From Limonium bicolor (Eukaryota; Streptophyta; Magnoliopsida; Caryophyllales; Plumbaginaceae): 64,000 nucleotides of DNA. The stretch lies in the NCBI GenBank assembly GCA_023374045.1, contig CM041776.1, positions 315,816,722 to 315,880,721 of the forward strand. The letters run 5' to 3'. The notes beneath the pieces were generated by a model, which saw only the letters and a program-made list of their open reading frames with translations, had not been told where the DNA came from and did no database searches. A program made the position numbers and the translations under genes. Positions 35,601 to 48,155 of this stretch are shown in pieces; position 1 is the stretch's first letter, and each line of letters opens with the position of its first letter.

Positions 35601-35812
35601 TTAAACTATCTATCCCATGGCTTCAATTATTGGAGAAGACACAAGAAGACATATAAGAACATATTTTATAATCTAAAGGGGTAAAACTTACTTTATTCTA
35701 GTTCATAAATGTTGGAAGAATCAAACCAAGACATACATTTGAGATGTTGTTTTCCATACTTTTCTAGTAGCATTTCGACCGTGGACACTATCTATTAAAA
35801 CTAGACCTAGTA
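32613..35812. other. Spacer, no gene recognised
   Basis: The first 200 bases are purine-rich with an open frame (KEEREFRTEN..., to about 32830) that resembles low-complexity sequence. The rest is AT-rich with no recognised gene. Confidence 0.5.
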
Positions 35813-36180
35813 AAAGTGAACCAAACCTGAAAAACATATTGAACCAATCAGATCCGAACCTGAATCTTAACCGAAAATTATAACTTGAAAAATGACCTGA
35901 AATTCAAAACAAACCAACCCGGACCAAGTCAAACCGTATTATTGTATAACCGAAAATAAAGCACAATCCACAATATCAGAACCAAAGTTATCCAAACCAA
36001 AATCAACCAAACTGAAGTCACCCATAACCCGATGGTGACCCGAAATCCGAAGTGACCCAAACAAAAATCAACAGAACCGAACCAGATCCAATGTGACCCG
36101 AATGACTATATTCAATGTAACCTGAATGATATAATATATTTATGAATATATACCAATGTGACCCAAATTAATATATTACA
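35813..36180. repeat. Degenerate ACCCGAA/AACC-rich repeat tract
   Basis: A run of degenerate 6-10 bp motifs (GAACCTGAA, GACCCGAA, AACCGAA, GTGACCC) spans about 370 bp. Similar CCGAAC-type tracts recur at 39730-39900 and 43620-43860. I take it as decayed simple-repeat sequence. Confidence 0.55.
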
Positions 36181-36484
36181 TTTAATTATAGCAAATGAGG
36201 TGGATGAAATAGAACACACCCAACAATAATTATAGGATTGATATGTTCTTATGTTTTCTTTACTAGTATTATCAAGGCTAAACTAAATTACAAATATAAG
36301 CTACTCACAATTATAGTATAAGCTAAAAGAGAGGAAAATACATTACTTTATTTTTATAATATATTACTCAACAAAAGGAAACGGTTGAACTTAATTACTA
36401 TACCAGTATACTAGGTATATATCATTTTCCAAGGCCTAGACAAGGAAAAAGAAAAATAAAGAAGACAAGATGGAAAAACAGCCA

Positions 36485-38471
36485 TGTAACACCCCACTAA
36501 ATCGTCTCCTAATTGTCGTCTAATCGTCATCCTCGAATAATTAAATCACAGCGGTATTTAAAGATTATCGAACTAAAGGTGTTACCGTTCTCCCTCGCCC
36601 ATGCAAGTGATAACGTACTAGACTTAATCAATCATAATGCGAAACATCTTCCCGCAGTGACAACAAGAGATAGATACTCTTTCACCTTTATCCAAATACA
36701 ATAACTAGTGACCATTCTAAGTATTCAAGTCCTATACATACCTCTACATTTGAATCGTAATACAATAGTGCAGTACAAAATAAACGCGAAACTACCCAAC
36801 ATGTCCCGCACTCTGCCGACATCAGCAACTTCACACACCTGTAGAATTTTGTTTGTATGTATGGAAACAGCCCCTGCTGAGTATGCTATTACATGACTAT
36901 CATGCCCAGTGGCGGACCGAGATGGGGGGTTAGGGGGCTCTACCCCCCCCCCCCCCCCGAAAATTTTAAAAATTGTCAAATGTTTTTATAAATTTTTGTA
37001 AAAATACAACATAATATAAAGTTTTAAAGAATGATAATGTAAAAAAAAAAAATTGCCCCCCCTAAACAAATTTATGGGTCCGCTACTGATCATGCCCCTC
37101 GGACCCCCCCACCCCCCCCCAGTTAATTGATCTAGAGCATGCAGTTCATTTTACATGCAATACCGTTTTAATAACAAAACTGTAAAATATACACAAAGTA
37201 TAACATCCACACAATAAACACACATATAATTCATGTTGTTCACATAGCACATAACAGTGTAATGCACAAGGCAGAATAAATGAGAGTTATAAATATATAA
37301 TTTATTCTCGTACTCGGCTTTTAAGCCTAAGTGATACCGCCAGTCATACGAGCTATCTAGCTGTTCGTATATTGTTTAGTTTGAGATCACCTCATGCCTA
37401 TGACAACGTCTCGTTAAGCCGACATGTCTCTACATTATACCCCCATCTAAGGCGGGTCACTCACGGCAGTAGCCACTCCAACAGTAGAGTCTCTGACCGA
37501 CGAACCATCTTAGCTCATTGGAATTTTGTTGAGGTGAGGAGCCATATACGGACACCCTCACATCATCTTTAGTGATTACTCCTCCCATACATATGATACC
37601 GATAAATTAAGGTCACTTAATTTAAATCCTAAATATCGTTTAGGTCTCGGTAATTACAATTCGAACGTGTGCCATCAAGGTCTTATACCTAGTGTCTCTA
37701 GGTGATTCATACCATTTGAAAGTAATAATACAAGAGCGGCTTTAAATCAGGCCGTTGCTCTGTATCTAAGTAGATTCTTAGATATATCGGATAATATATA
37801 TCCTATTATCCTACGCTATGACGTTTTATCATTCTGTCTCTTATAATACTATAAGATAGCGTTATTGCCGTTAGTTCATTTTATATATAAATAAGTATAT
37901 ACGGATAATACTGTTATCGCGTAAATAGCAATAGTAAGGCAATATCATAATATACAACTCATGCATATTAATTCACACAATCAGACAGTTAATCTTCTCA
38001 CAGATTTTCACACAAGTCTGAACTGAGGAAATCCTCAGAGACAATCAAGCCACATAACAACATACATTTCACCGAAATATACGCTAGCGTGAAGTTTCAC
38101 GCACACCCGCTAGTCCTCGAATCTCGTTCTCTAACGCATAACCTCTAATGCACCCAACTCTGGAATACAAGGCTACAAATCAGCTCTTGATAATGCAGAC
38201 TAATTCGGTACCCCGACTAGTTACTAATTACCCCGGTAATTACCCCGTGGCTATCTAGTCGTCATTACTCGGGTTCTCGGGTGAGTTCGGAATTAGTTAT
38301 GTTCGCCAGTTTGTTACGTTATGCGTAACTTGTAGTATTAATTACTACTTAGGATTAAATCCTTATAACCTATGTAATATACATTCTTAGGTTATCATAC
38401 TTGATTATGTATATACTTGTATATTATATATGTGTATACATATATGTATAACAATATATTTTATTACTATA
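36485..38471. repeat. LTR-like tract (possible solo or partial gypsy LTR)
   Basis: Starts TGTAACACCCC, the same head as the gypsy LTRs at 4912 and 11726, though the following sequence is not homologous to them. No matching CA end with an AGCCA duplication was found to the right, and no internal domain adjoins. It carries a hAT-like MITE (36907-37088), and a Stowaway follows at 38472. Boundaries are unproven. Confidence 0.3.
36907..37088. mobile_element. hAT-like MITE with perfect 8-bp duplication
   Basis: The 182-bp element has ends CAGTGGCGGACC and GGGTCCGCTACTG (inverted). A perfect 8-bp duplication ATCATGCC lies at 36899-36906 and 37089-37096, the hAT signature. The inside has a C16 run (36943-36958) and a diverged complementary stretch, so parts of the arms still pair. 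Noncoding; the opposing short ORF is incidental. Confidence 0.88.
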
Positions 38472-38731
38472 CTCCCTCCGTCCCAATGCTAGAGTCCTCT
38501 TTCCATTTTTTCTTTGTCCAGAATTAGTGTCCATCTTCTAAATAAATTCCATTAATACCCTCAAACTTACATGCGGTAGAATTCTAGTTAAACACAAAAT
38601 CACTTTATTTCTCTCTCTATCTTATCCCTATGTACGGGTGGTGGGGTAATATGGGAAAGAGAACTTGTTAAATTTGTTTTCTAATTTGCGTGCAAATGTG
38701 TAATGGGACTCTGCTACTGGGACGGAGGGAG
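38472..38731. mobile_element. Stowaway MITE
   Basis: 260 bp; ends CTCCCTCCGTCCCA and TGGGACGGAGGGAG are nearly perfect inverted Stowaway termini, flanked by TA on both sides (38470-38471, 38732-38733). Noncoding. The good match to the consensus suggests it is younger than the other Stowaway-like copies here. Confidence 0.92.
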
Positions 38732-39479
38732 TATATATGTTATTATTAATCTTATGACATTGTTACTCTCAAAATCTCATTTAATTGCGAGTTAGTCAAT
38801 TTGACCTTCCTTGGTCAATTGGGTTGACTTGGTCAACGGGTTCAAGTCAACAAGTTTATATAATTCATTTAATAGTACTTGAATTATATAATGCATTTAC
38901 TTATACTTTCTTTTATACAAAACATTAGTTTATTAAACCTAATGTTGTACAATCCACCCTTCCACTTATATTATATTCAACCATACACTTTGTGATTTCC
39001 AAATCGTATTATATAACTCTTATCACATTGATATTCCTCTTAGGAATTATATAATACATTATATAAGGTCAAACCTTATTATTTCATGTAAATCCTTACA
39101 CTTGTACTAGTTCCACTTTAATGACATTAATACTTTATGACTAATGTAACACTTATAATATTCTTCACCATAACATTCCATCCTTAGTGTTATATGGTTA
39201 TCCAACCATATTATATAATTTCACCTCACTTCATATATTAATATATTTGAAAAACCCAAATGTGAGAACCTTATGAGGAAGAAAAGCAAGTCTAGTCCTG
39301 AGGTTTTTAGTTGAGTCTTAGTTTTTTTGGCCGAGAAAGGAGAATGGTGGTGTGGTTTAGTGGGTTGGTTAGGGTTTTTTTTCTGGTTCTTAGCCTCATT
39401 TAAGGTAAAAACACTAGAGCCAGACACATGAACAAGGTTAGACGGAAATTGTGAAAATGTTGATGGATATAAAACGGAG

Positions 39480-39580
39480 GAAAGTTCATGGGTGGAGAAA
39501 GTAATTGTCCAAACCATGTGGGTGGTTTGTAAAAATACGTCAATCCACATGGGTGGGGGATGTCATTCTCCCTTTTCTTT
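39480..39580. mobile_element. Fragment of the 53860 Mutator-like MITE family
   Basis: Contains TTCATGGGTGGAGAAAGTAA, a CATGTGGGTGG block and CATGGGTGGGGGATGTCATT. The same blocks in the same order (CATATGGGTGGACAAAGTAA, CATGGGTGGGATGTG, CATGGGTGGGGATGTAATT) form the right arm of the element at 53860-54401. Only about 100 bp of one arm is present. Confidence 0.6.
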
Positions 39581-41639
39581 TCATATATCTCGTTATAGAC
39601 TTCTAGCAGTTGTACTCTTTTTTCTTATTATGGTTTTACCAAGTGGTTTTTACCATTAAGGTTTTATTTCTTACATCTTAATTAACACTAGAAAAAACAT
39701 GAAAAAAAGATTTTTTTTGTAAATCTTGAACTGACTTTAGAACTGAATTGGAATCTGAACCGGAACCGGTCAAGAATCACCTAGAACCGATAAAACCAGT
39801 TCTAATTCAAATTCACCTTTAGGATTTGAAATTGAAGTCTTCCCAGAACCAGTTATGACCAATTCTAAATACGTATTCTCTCTTTGGGACTCGGATCCGG
39901 TGATGTTGTGAGAGAGTTCATGCACCCACTGCATAATTTAGGGTGGGTTTGACAAAGCCTGCGTTTACTTAAAGCTGATGTTTGTGAGAGAGTTCGTACA
40001 CTTTAATAAAAAAAAAACCAACAATATATAACACGTGCCATTGTTCACCTAGATTGCCTTGCCCTTTTATTTCGCTTAAAGTCACGTTTTAGAAAAGAAA
40101 ATGAAACGCTACATAGGGTATATATATAAGTAGTGAAAGCACTTCACAAAAAAGACTGATGACCTAACTAAAAGTATACTAATATAATTTTCATGTCGTG
40201 AACCTCCTAAAATAAGCGTATTGACTTATCTTGTCAAATGGGCCTACTGTTTTAAGGGAAAAAGTGTTGTGCTGGTGTAAGTAGATTAACTAGTTTGGTG
40301 AGTGAAACTTAGACCCATCTTTTGCAGCTGATGACTAATGTCAATAGAAAGAAAAAAGAAGTAGATATAAGAAAAAAAATAAAAATTGATATGACAATTG
40401 ATGTATGATAGTATAGAGAGAAAAGGTAAATGGATAAGTCTGTTTGGCATGACTTTTTTTGCAGCTGTTTTGCAACATATCCTGGTAGCCATTTTGCATG
40501 GCTGTTTTGTAGCACAATCTGGTGGTTGTTTTGGGCTGATATATTTGTATTTGTTGTGAAAACTGTTGTTTGACATTGTGACATTTTTGCAGCATAAGTT
40601 AGTAAAGTTACAAATGTGTAGCGCATTTACCATTTGTACTACAATTATAAATATCAATTTACAATTTGAAACAATGTTTTGTACAAAATAAACAAAAAAT
40701 TTAATACTAGTAAATGTTATAAAATAAGTAGTACATTGTTATCAAAGGTTCGTACATACCCAAATCTTGATAATTCAGTACAACAAGACAGACTGAGCTG
40801 CTTACGTATGCTTTGTTTGCAACATCAAGTAGTTGTGCATCGCGAAACACGTTCTAACCGATATGTAGGCTACACCCAAATGAAACTGTAATAGTCCAGG
40901 CATATGCGCGTATAATCAATAGATAAGAAGAGAAAATGAAGATCAACAGAGGGAATTGAGAGCGAAGAAGAACAACACGAGACCCATGCAGGGAACTCCA
41001 ATTTATGTAGCAAAAGGAGAATGCAAGAGCGACGTGGGATCCCTACAGGGACCCAATGGTGGACCCAGGTTTGAAATCCTATGAGCCATGCTACGTGCAT
41101 ATAAGTAGTACATTTTTTCATTCAAAATTATAGTTTTTATAAGTGTAGAGTAATTTTAGAATGTGCATTTTTTTAAACCAACTATCTATTGATATTCACA
41201 TCAAGGAATAACTGGAAACAGATCCTCCCAAAGTAAGGCAATAGCCACTAAGACGACTACCATTTGTAACCTGACCTCGCTAGAACGTTGCACGAGTAGC
41301 TTGAAGGCCTTACTGCATTACCCCCGCCGAGGTTCCTATATACATACCAAAACCTTAACCATAAGTAGCTAAGCAAAAGATCTAAGAGTAGAGATTACAT
41401 AAAAATAACAACAAACTGGACAAGATTAACTTAGCAAGGGTTTCACGGGACTACAAAAAAGTAAAATATGTACTTTTGTGCAAGAAGTTCCCATGATACC
41501 TAATTAACCGAATTACAACTTAAAGATTAACACTAAATGGGCACACTTACCTGATAAGAGTCAAAGTAGACAATCAAGTCATAAGTACAAAACCACCAGT
41601 TGCATGGGGTGGCTTAACTCATGCACTCATACGATCATC
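39581..41639. other. Spacer, no gene recognised
   Basis: Includes a CCGGTT/GAACCAG-rich tract near 39735-39900 and a repeated GCTGTTTTG/GGTTGTTTT stretch near 40455-40540. Overlapping minus-strand short ORFs at 40286-40657 come from this low-complexity sequence. The text CAATGGTGGACCCAGG at about 41055 looks like a lone hAT-MITE end without a partner. Confidence 0.4.
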
Positions 41640-42294
41640 ATTTGATGAGGCATGATGGAGCCTTCCTAAGCGCTGTCGATCCACCTAAGATTGCTGATTC
41701 CTTCCTTCCCTTATTCCATCTGGGTAATAGAAGAGTCAAGCTTGATGAAGACTCCACCCTCTTCCCCTTGCGGTCCATCTTCGGCAAGCGAAGATCCCAG
41801 ATCTCTCTTGATGCCTCTGAGGGAAGGTGATATGACGTTTACCTAACAATCATAGTGGAGCGGGGGGGGGGGGGGGGGGGGTTGATTCGCATGGCCTTCA
41901 GATGGGAAGATAAGGCGCCCCTGGTATAGTTCTTGTTTTTGAGGCGGTGGGCTTAAGGAGAGCCCAATTTAAGTGGAAATAGAAGGGTCTTCGTGCCCTT
42001 ATAATAAGTCAGAAATTGGCCATGCCTTCGGCCAAACTGAGCCACTAAAGTTCTTGAGCGTGCCAGAAAAAACCTCCGTGGACAACCACATTCCATATGG
42101 CACATCCTCGTCATCATAGATGAGGTATTATGGCAGCTTTCAGAATCATGCAAGAAGATCCCACACTTGGAGGAGAATTTCGACATGTTGTCGTAGGTGA
42201 TTGTAAAGACTAAGTATTGTCCATCCAGAGCAAAGGGAATGCACCTTAGGATCGGAAGGTTGAAATTTAATAGAACCTTGATTTGAACATACAT
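41640..42294 (-). pseudogene. LINE ORF1 C-terminal (zinc-knuckle) fragment
   Basis: The minus frame 42294-41953 reads VQIKVLLNFNLPILRC, then FTITYDNMSKFSSKCGIFLH and SESC. This follows the plant LINE ORF1 pattern of a V.V.V...P..R stretch, a YE.LP.FC.xCG zinc-knuckle start, and a later Cys. Leftward the reading becomes unclear and includes a 20-base G-run on the plus strand (41862-41881). It is a small remnant. Confidence 0.5.
41862..41881. repeat. G20 homopolymer
   Basis: Twenty consecutive G on the plus strand, unusual in this AT-rich window. It interrupts a LINE remnant. The run length is likely unreliable. Confidence 0.8.
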
Positions 42295-42308
42295 AAAACC
42301 TGATGATC

Positions 42309-42470
42309 AAGCCCCCGTGGCTTGGTCGGTAGAGGAGTGGTATCCTAGAACCAAAGGTCCTGGGTTCGAAACCTACCTACTACCGTAACTATAAAAAAAA
42401 CATAAAAGCCGAGGAAGCAGGTTCTTCTATGACACCAGTGAAACACCCAGCTTACATACTTTAATGAATT
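42309..42470 (+). mobile_element. tRNA-derived SINE head (fragment)
   Basis: A-box-like TGGCTTGGTCGG (42318-42329) and a perfect B box GGTTCGAAACC (42363-42373) lie at pol III spacing. The rest does not fold as a functional tRNA: the acceptor ends do not pair and the anticodon arm is poor. Plant SINEs have exactly such 5' heads. The 3' boundary is unclear. Confidence 0.6.
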
Positions 42471-43072
42471 TTCTTTTATTTATGGTATTGCCACTATTCT
42501 TGATCCACAAATAAAATTAGATGGTCTAAAAAAATTTCTCGATTATTGTTATAGTATTGTTTCAAGAGGTCAACCCAAGACAAATTTGTTGAGAAACATG
42601 TTGCAAAGGTTGATACAACCTTGAGATCTCTACATGATGAGTACATTCAAAGTTTCGTTCGGACGAGCTTTCTACAGCTATTGGTGGTTGTAGTGGCCAC
42701 TCTTCTAAATCACCACACTTTGGTAGCAAAAGAAGTTCTTTGATTGCTAGTATTTTGAAAAGACCGAAATCTGTTCAATCAGGTTTCGAATTTGTACATA
42801 CAACTATTACCTTAACTTAACTTTTAGTTTTGATGATGATGATGGTGATATAGATGTTCTTAAGTGGTGGCAAGCTCATGAAGACAAGTTTCCCATCCTT
42901 GCAAGGATAGCCCGAGATGTGCTAGCAATTCCAACATCAACTATTGCTTCTAAGTCAGCGTTTAGTGCAGGCAAACGAGTGTTGGACGAAAAGAGATCAA
43001 GCCTTGCACCAGACTTGATCAAGGTTTGTGTTGAGAAGTATGATAGAGACTTAACCGAGTTGCGAGTTTAAA
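42455..43072 (+). pseudogene. hAT transposase C-terminal remnant
   Basis: The plus-strand text FIYGIATILDPQIKLDGLKK (about 42475-42535) matches the end of the hAT RNase-H-like catalytic region. After frame breaks, VLKWWQAHEDKFPILARIAR and VLAIPTSTIASKSAFSAGKR (about 42858-42985) are the hATC dimerisation domain, ending near DLIKVCVEKYD. The N terminus, zinc finger and catalytic acids are missing. A hAT source could mobilise the 8-bp-duplication MITEs in this window, but this copy could not. Confidence 0.8.
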
Positions 43073-43153
43073 CGCGAGCATTGTAGTACGAAGGGCAACA
43101 TGATGATTGATTTGAGATGAATGGAGAAGAAACACTTAGGACTTCTATCTTGT

Positions 43154-43235
43154 AATCTTTTAGAATGAAGTGGTATTAATTTTCTTTCCATGTGATCTTT
43201 TAGATTGCAGTGGTATTAATTTTCTTTCCATGTGA
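43154..43235. repeat. Tandem duplication, 41-bp unit, two copies
   Basis: Two adjacent copies of a unit containing GGTATTAATTTTCTTTCC and ATGTGATC differ at a few bases. It lies just downstream of the hAT remnant. Confidence 0.8.
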
Positions 43236-43693
43236 TCTTTTTAGGACTTGTAGTTGTGTAACATCTTGGTAGTTGTACTTTTTTTCTTTATTAGGTTTTT
43301 TCAATGGGTTTTACCTAATAAGGTTTTAACGAGACAGTGAATTTATTTCATATCAATAAATTCTCTTAGTATTGTAAATTCTATCATAAATTATAAGTAT
43401 TTCTTACTTACACATTCAGGGTATTAAACTTGAGAAATAGCCATCTAGAGAGAAAAGTAGACAAAGAGAGCAACACGTGCGTGCAAACGGATCTCAAACC
43501 GAAGCTCAAGCGAAGAAGAAAACTAAAGCTGATCTCCCCAGTCGACCAACCCACTTGGGCCGGTCATACCGTTACAAAAATAGCCCGACCGTCCCACAGT
43601 AAGGCGGTCCCTTAGGTCAGTTGGGCTATGAATTCGAGACCCAAATGTAGAACCGATATGAAACTAGAACCAGTTTTGGACCGAATCCGAAGT

Positions 43694-43837
43694 CGAATAC
43701 ACCCTAAGGAACCAGAACCGAGTTTAAACCGATTCCGAAGCCGAATGCACCCTAAGGAACCAGAACCGAGTTTAAACCGATTCCAAAGCCGAATGCACCA
43801 TAAGGAACCAGAACCGCCCCTGACCGATTCCGAAACG
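43694..43837. repeat. 48-bp minisatellite, three copies
   Basis: Units at 43694-43741, 43742-43789 and 43790-43837 share CCTAAGGAACCAGAACCG and CCGATTCC. The period is a multiple of three, so frames stay open across it on both strands (43628-43888 plus, 43612-43875 minus). That explains the paired ORFs without any gene. Confidence 0.85.
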
Positions 43838-43888
43838 AATACACTTATCCGGGACTGGACCGGAAATGTGGCCAATGATCAGCGATAA

Positions 43889-46800
43889 GCATATGCATCT
43901 TCCCTTTTTAGATACCAGCCTTGTGGGGCTTCTCTTAATCTGCTCAGCACCAACTAAAAATTATGCTTGCCCACCACATCCAAATTGGTCAAACTCATGT
44001 AACGACATTCTTTACGGAACAAGGCTAGTCTGACAAGAAACCTAAACATGCAGGAATCTCTGGATAACTTCTAATGTACTCGTCGACATCGAAAAAAATA
44101 TGTTAACATGAAGATCACTTAGCCAGGTGTATGGTTCATACGAGTCCACATAATGTTGCTAATCATGTCATTAATACTTAATGTTGTACTTAAGAAATTA
44201 TAATACGCAAAGCTTACAATATAGTATTATAATTAATATAACTGTACTTCATAACAAAGCCAAAAAAATGATCAGTAATAGATCTCAAATAAATAGTTTT
44301 AATTGGAGCAGAACGAATCAGTCACTGCTATACCGCATGCATACTCTTTCATGATCTGATTGCTTGTTTAAGTATATGCACTACTGCTAGCAAGTTAGAT
44401 TAGATTAGATGCCACAAATATATATATATATATATATACAGTTGCCTTCATGTGCCTATCCCCAATCATATACAAGTGGTTGGGTTCGAATTGGCAACTT
44501 TTTTATATGGTTGCTCTTTTTAAAGATCTCTTTGCCAGTTAAAACTGCATAGTATTAATTGGAGCATTATTTAATGTAGTTCATAGGATCAACTTCTCCG
44601 AGTATTAATGTGCTTGCAAACATTGTGCAGTACTGTATACCACTATTTTTCTATTCGCATGCATTTTAAGTATGTATGTTTTTTAAAGTCCACCTTCTTC
44701 ATACTTTTGATTAGCAAATTGAGTCTTATACTAACCACTGTAGAGATCAGTTTAAATTGACTACTGATTTTATCTCGAAGAAAAATCAGGTAAATATTTT
44801 TCATATTTGTAAGTCGGTTTTATCTCCATAGAGATTTATATTTTCTAGTTAGAGATATCTTTAATTATAGTATTTGTCTTTTATGGATAGATAGTCTTGA
44901 GATCTATATATACACTCTTGGGAAGTGAGCAAAATATTTTTTAGGGAGAGAAAACAGAGAGAGGTTTAAGAGGCTATTCAATGAGAGCTTTGCTACTGGT
45001 TGTGTTGTAGGTAATGTGAGTTCTCTAGAATTCGAATTATGTGAGAGTTTTATCAAGATAGTGTTTAGACGGGAGGGATTATATTCGCATTAAATACGTG
45101 ATTGTGTATCAGAGGTTATACGATTATGATAAAGGTTCAACCTTTACTTCGTTTTGTTCTTCCTTTCTTTCTCTTTGTTCATCATGAGTCGTAGACTCAG
45201 ATCGCCGACTTCCAGGAACTTTCAACCTTTGTCATTAATGTTAAGATCCAACATAGAACAAAAACAAACTAACAAAAACACAAAATCAACATCATTACAC
45301 CATATGTGACTCCCTAGACCACCAGACTAACCTTCTATAGAACATCATCTAACATCTTTATGCCATACAACCCACCATGAACCATGTGACATCATAACTA
45401 GGATCATCCAACAATGATCACTAAACGTTGGACACCACTTAACCGCCCATTTACCTAAACAAACATGTTTGAGTAGGGTGCTATCTAAACTAAGCTCCAT
45501 ATTCGAAGGAGTCACATCCAACATATTTTGACTAAACGATAAGCATCCTAACCAATATAGTGATTTTTTTTCAAGTTGAGCCCATTTTGTATACAAGATC
45601 TGCACTTTAAGCGCAAGGACAAGAACTTTCAACTCCACACAATGATGAACTTGCATAGTAATCCACAATAGGATGCATTGAAGAAAGACCCACCGTATAT
45701 CAAAACTAGCTTGACTAACCACCTATTATCCCGAAACCCCTGCACAAAATTATACAGCATACCTTTTTGCCCCCATCTTCCCAAAACCAGCCCAAACCCT
45801 AATTTTTTAATGTCCTTACTTTCGTCATCGTCTCTAAGCCCCAACGCTTACACCGTGACCACCAAGATTATTCCAGTAGCTAGCAAAGCAACACTCCTAA
45901 CACCGCATCTAGATCTTATGTACCTCAAAAGAACGGATGACATGTCAACAAAGTTTAGCATGTAAAAGCAACTATGTGGGGGTCACTTCATTCTTGACAG
46001 TCACACCACCAATACTTCATCCCCTATGGAAACCCTCAGATTCCCAAGGGTTGTCGCTGCATTAGAGCCCTACAATGAGATCCATCGAGAATCATGATTT
46101 TGGGTGCCACATGCACAACTACTGCTTGGAAGACCAACATATCCCCATCAATCGACCATAATCCACGTTATAGAAGTGCTAGCTGGTCACCACCGTAAAT
46201 CCGAGATTCATCAATTCCGTTGATCAGTTCAGGATCACCTTTCTCAAGTGCATCAGCCTTGTCTTGGTGGTGGAAGCTGATAAAATCATTTTCCGCATAC
46301 CTATCCTAGCAAAGTGACATAGGGGAACGAGCGGATAAAGTGTGTGAAGATTCTTGTGAGATAAACAGGTTGGGTGGATTTGATTCAAGCAGAAAAGGTT
46401 ATTGTAATGAGAGTAAATATCATGCAACCGCATATGCAAAAGTGAGTCGATGAAGAGTCTAGAGGATTGGCTAACCCCAAGGGAAGAGAGAATATGCATC
46501 GCTAGAGAGGGAAGATGTATTTAAATATGTAATTGATTTCCTTAGATTTATTGAGGTTAATTCGTATTCCAATTGGTTAAATTACTAACAAAAAGCTACA
46601 TTAGTAGGTGCATGTATGGTATAGTTATTAATGACATATTTATACATTGGAACTTTGATAGTTACAAAATAATGTATGAAGTATCAAATGATACAAAATT
46701 GGGCATGCCAGAGTGTGGCTAGTGTGTTTGTTGTGGTCTAAACACAGGTCATACTCGGGCATAAGTTTGAGTATGACCAAAACCTAGCATTTTTTGGTGG

Positions 46801-48155
46801 AGTTTTTTTGGTATTTTCTTAGGGTTATTTATTAACAATGAAGTGATGGATTATAGTTCCAATTTAATGTCATATTTGAAGGGATTATGAGCATGAAGCA
46901 GTACCACGCCCTTCCCTACTAAGTCTTTAGCAAATATTGACAGAATACTGAAAAGTCAATATAAGGGCAGAAAGGAAAGAAAAATCTGTCCAAGAATTGC
47001 ACTGCCCAACATCAAAGGAATAAGTAAAACAGAGAAATGTGGTCGGAAACAAAAACACAATTTTTATGGCATAGGTAAGGTGGAAGGCAGTGGACAGTTC
47101 AATGGAGGAATTAAACGATTTGAAGGGATTAATCTAATGGAACGCGTAAGGAAGCCCCAAAGTCTGATGGGGTCACATAATATGCAGATGCAATCTAGAA
47201 AACGGTAAATGTACACATAATTAACTTATGCTGCAAATATATCGCACATAATTAACTTATGCTGCAAATATGTCACACTACCAACAATAGTTTTCAACAG
47301 CTACAAATATGCTAACACAAAACAACCAACAAATATAGCAATGCGGAACTTTTTGGTTATAAACGTTGTATATGTAAAAATGGATACCTTTAGTTTTCCT
47401 ACATCTTAATACACGACATAAAACACACATATAGAAACATATGGCTTAGATTAGGGGAATTTATTAATCTTTTTTTATATGTACTTTCAAAACTTAGAAA
47501 GTACAAGATATGTCAAGCTCAACTTTTTAAATTGTGTATATAATACCCTACTTTGTCAAATTGCCTAAAGTTTTAGTGTAATATTAAATTTTTGCGGTAG
47601 TTAGAGGTTTAGCAAAACCCGGGCTAATTTGCATGTAATTTTGTCTATGTTGTCATCAACTTTATTTTAGGATTTAGTCCCCATCCTATGGTTTATCATA
47701 ACTTTACAATAATATTATTTATACATGAATATGCTATTAATTTTAGTGTCGGGTCCACAATTTCCTTCATTTTATCCATATCACATATAACACACTCAGA
47801 CCAGAACAACCGCACAAATCAAGAGTCATGCAATTGGAGTAGTAGTAGTATATGCTACCGGGTGTCTCATCAAACTGACGGAACACAAGGGGGATATATT
47901 TGTTGATGATAGTAGATCGTCAACTATACAGTTAAAACTGCTTTCTTCTGTTACGATTTTGCAACAGAGAAGAGGGGAATCAAAAAAAAGTTACATAACA
48001 GTACCCTTTTCTCGTCCTTAATTATACCCAGATATATATAAATGATCCCCAATTTCCCATACCCAGGATGGGTGGAGCCAGCCAGAGTTACCAAAATCCC
48101 ACCCCCCGATCGAGGAATAAATCAACATAATCATAATGCAGTGATAATTTAATAA
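43889..48155. other. Spacer, no gene recognised
   Basis: AT-rich. Holds an (AT)n microsatellite near 44417-44439 and a tract at 44730-45240 with a TATATATACAC box and a pyrimidine-rich end that could be a solo copia LTR, though no paired ends were found. Opposed ORFs occur at 45345-45965 with no recognised domain. A 31-bp tandem duplication lies at 47215-47276. Confidence 0.45.
47215..47276. repeat. 31-bp direct tandem duplication
   Basis: Two head-to-tail copies starting ACATAATTAACTTATGCTGC (47215 and 47246), differing by one or two bases, so recent. Confidence 0.88.

Noticed and set aside
40286..40657. Three overlapping minus ORFs as a small secreted or membrane protein
   Set aside because: They run over GCTGTTTTG-type low-complexity repeats in all three frames at once, so none is specifically open.
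42309..42383. Functional tRNA gene
   Set aside because: A and B boxes are good but acceptor ends do not pair and the anticodon arm is poor; it fits a SINE head better.
44730..45240. Solo copia LTR
   Set aside because: A TATA box and U5-like pyrimidine end are suggestive, but I could not find paired TG/CA ends or a target duplication.
45345..45965. Possible F-box-like gene on the minus strand
   Set aside because: No F-box or FBA motif could be read, stops interrupt every continuation, and the plus strand is also open.
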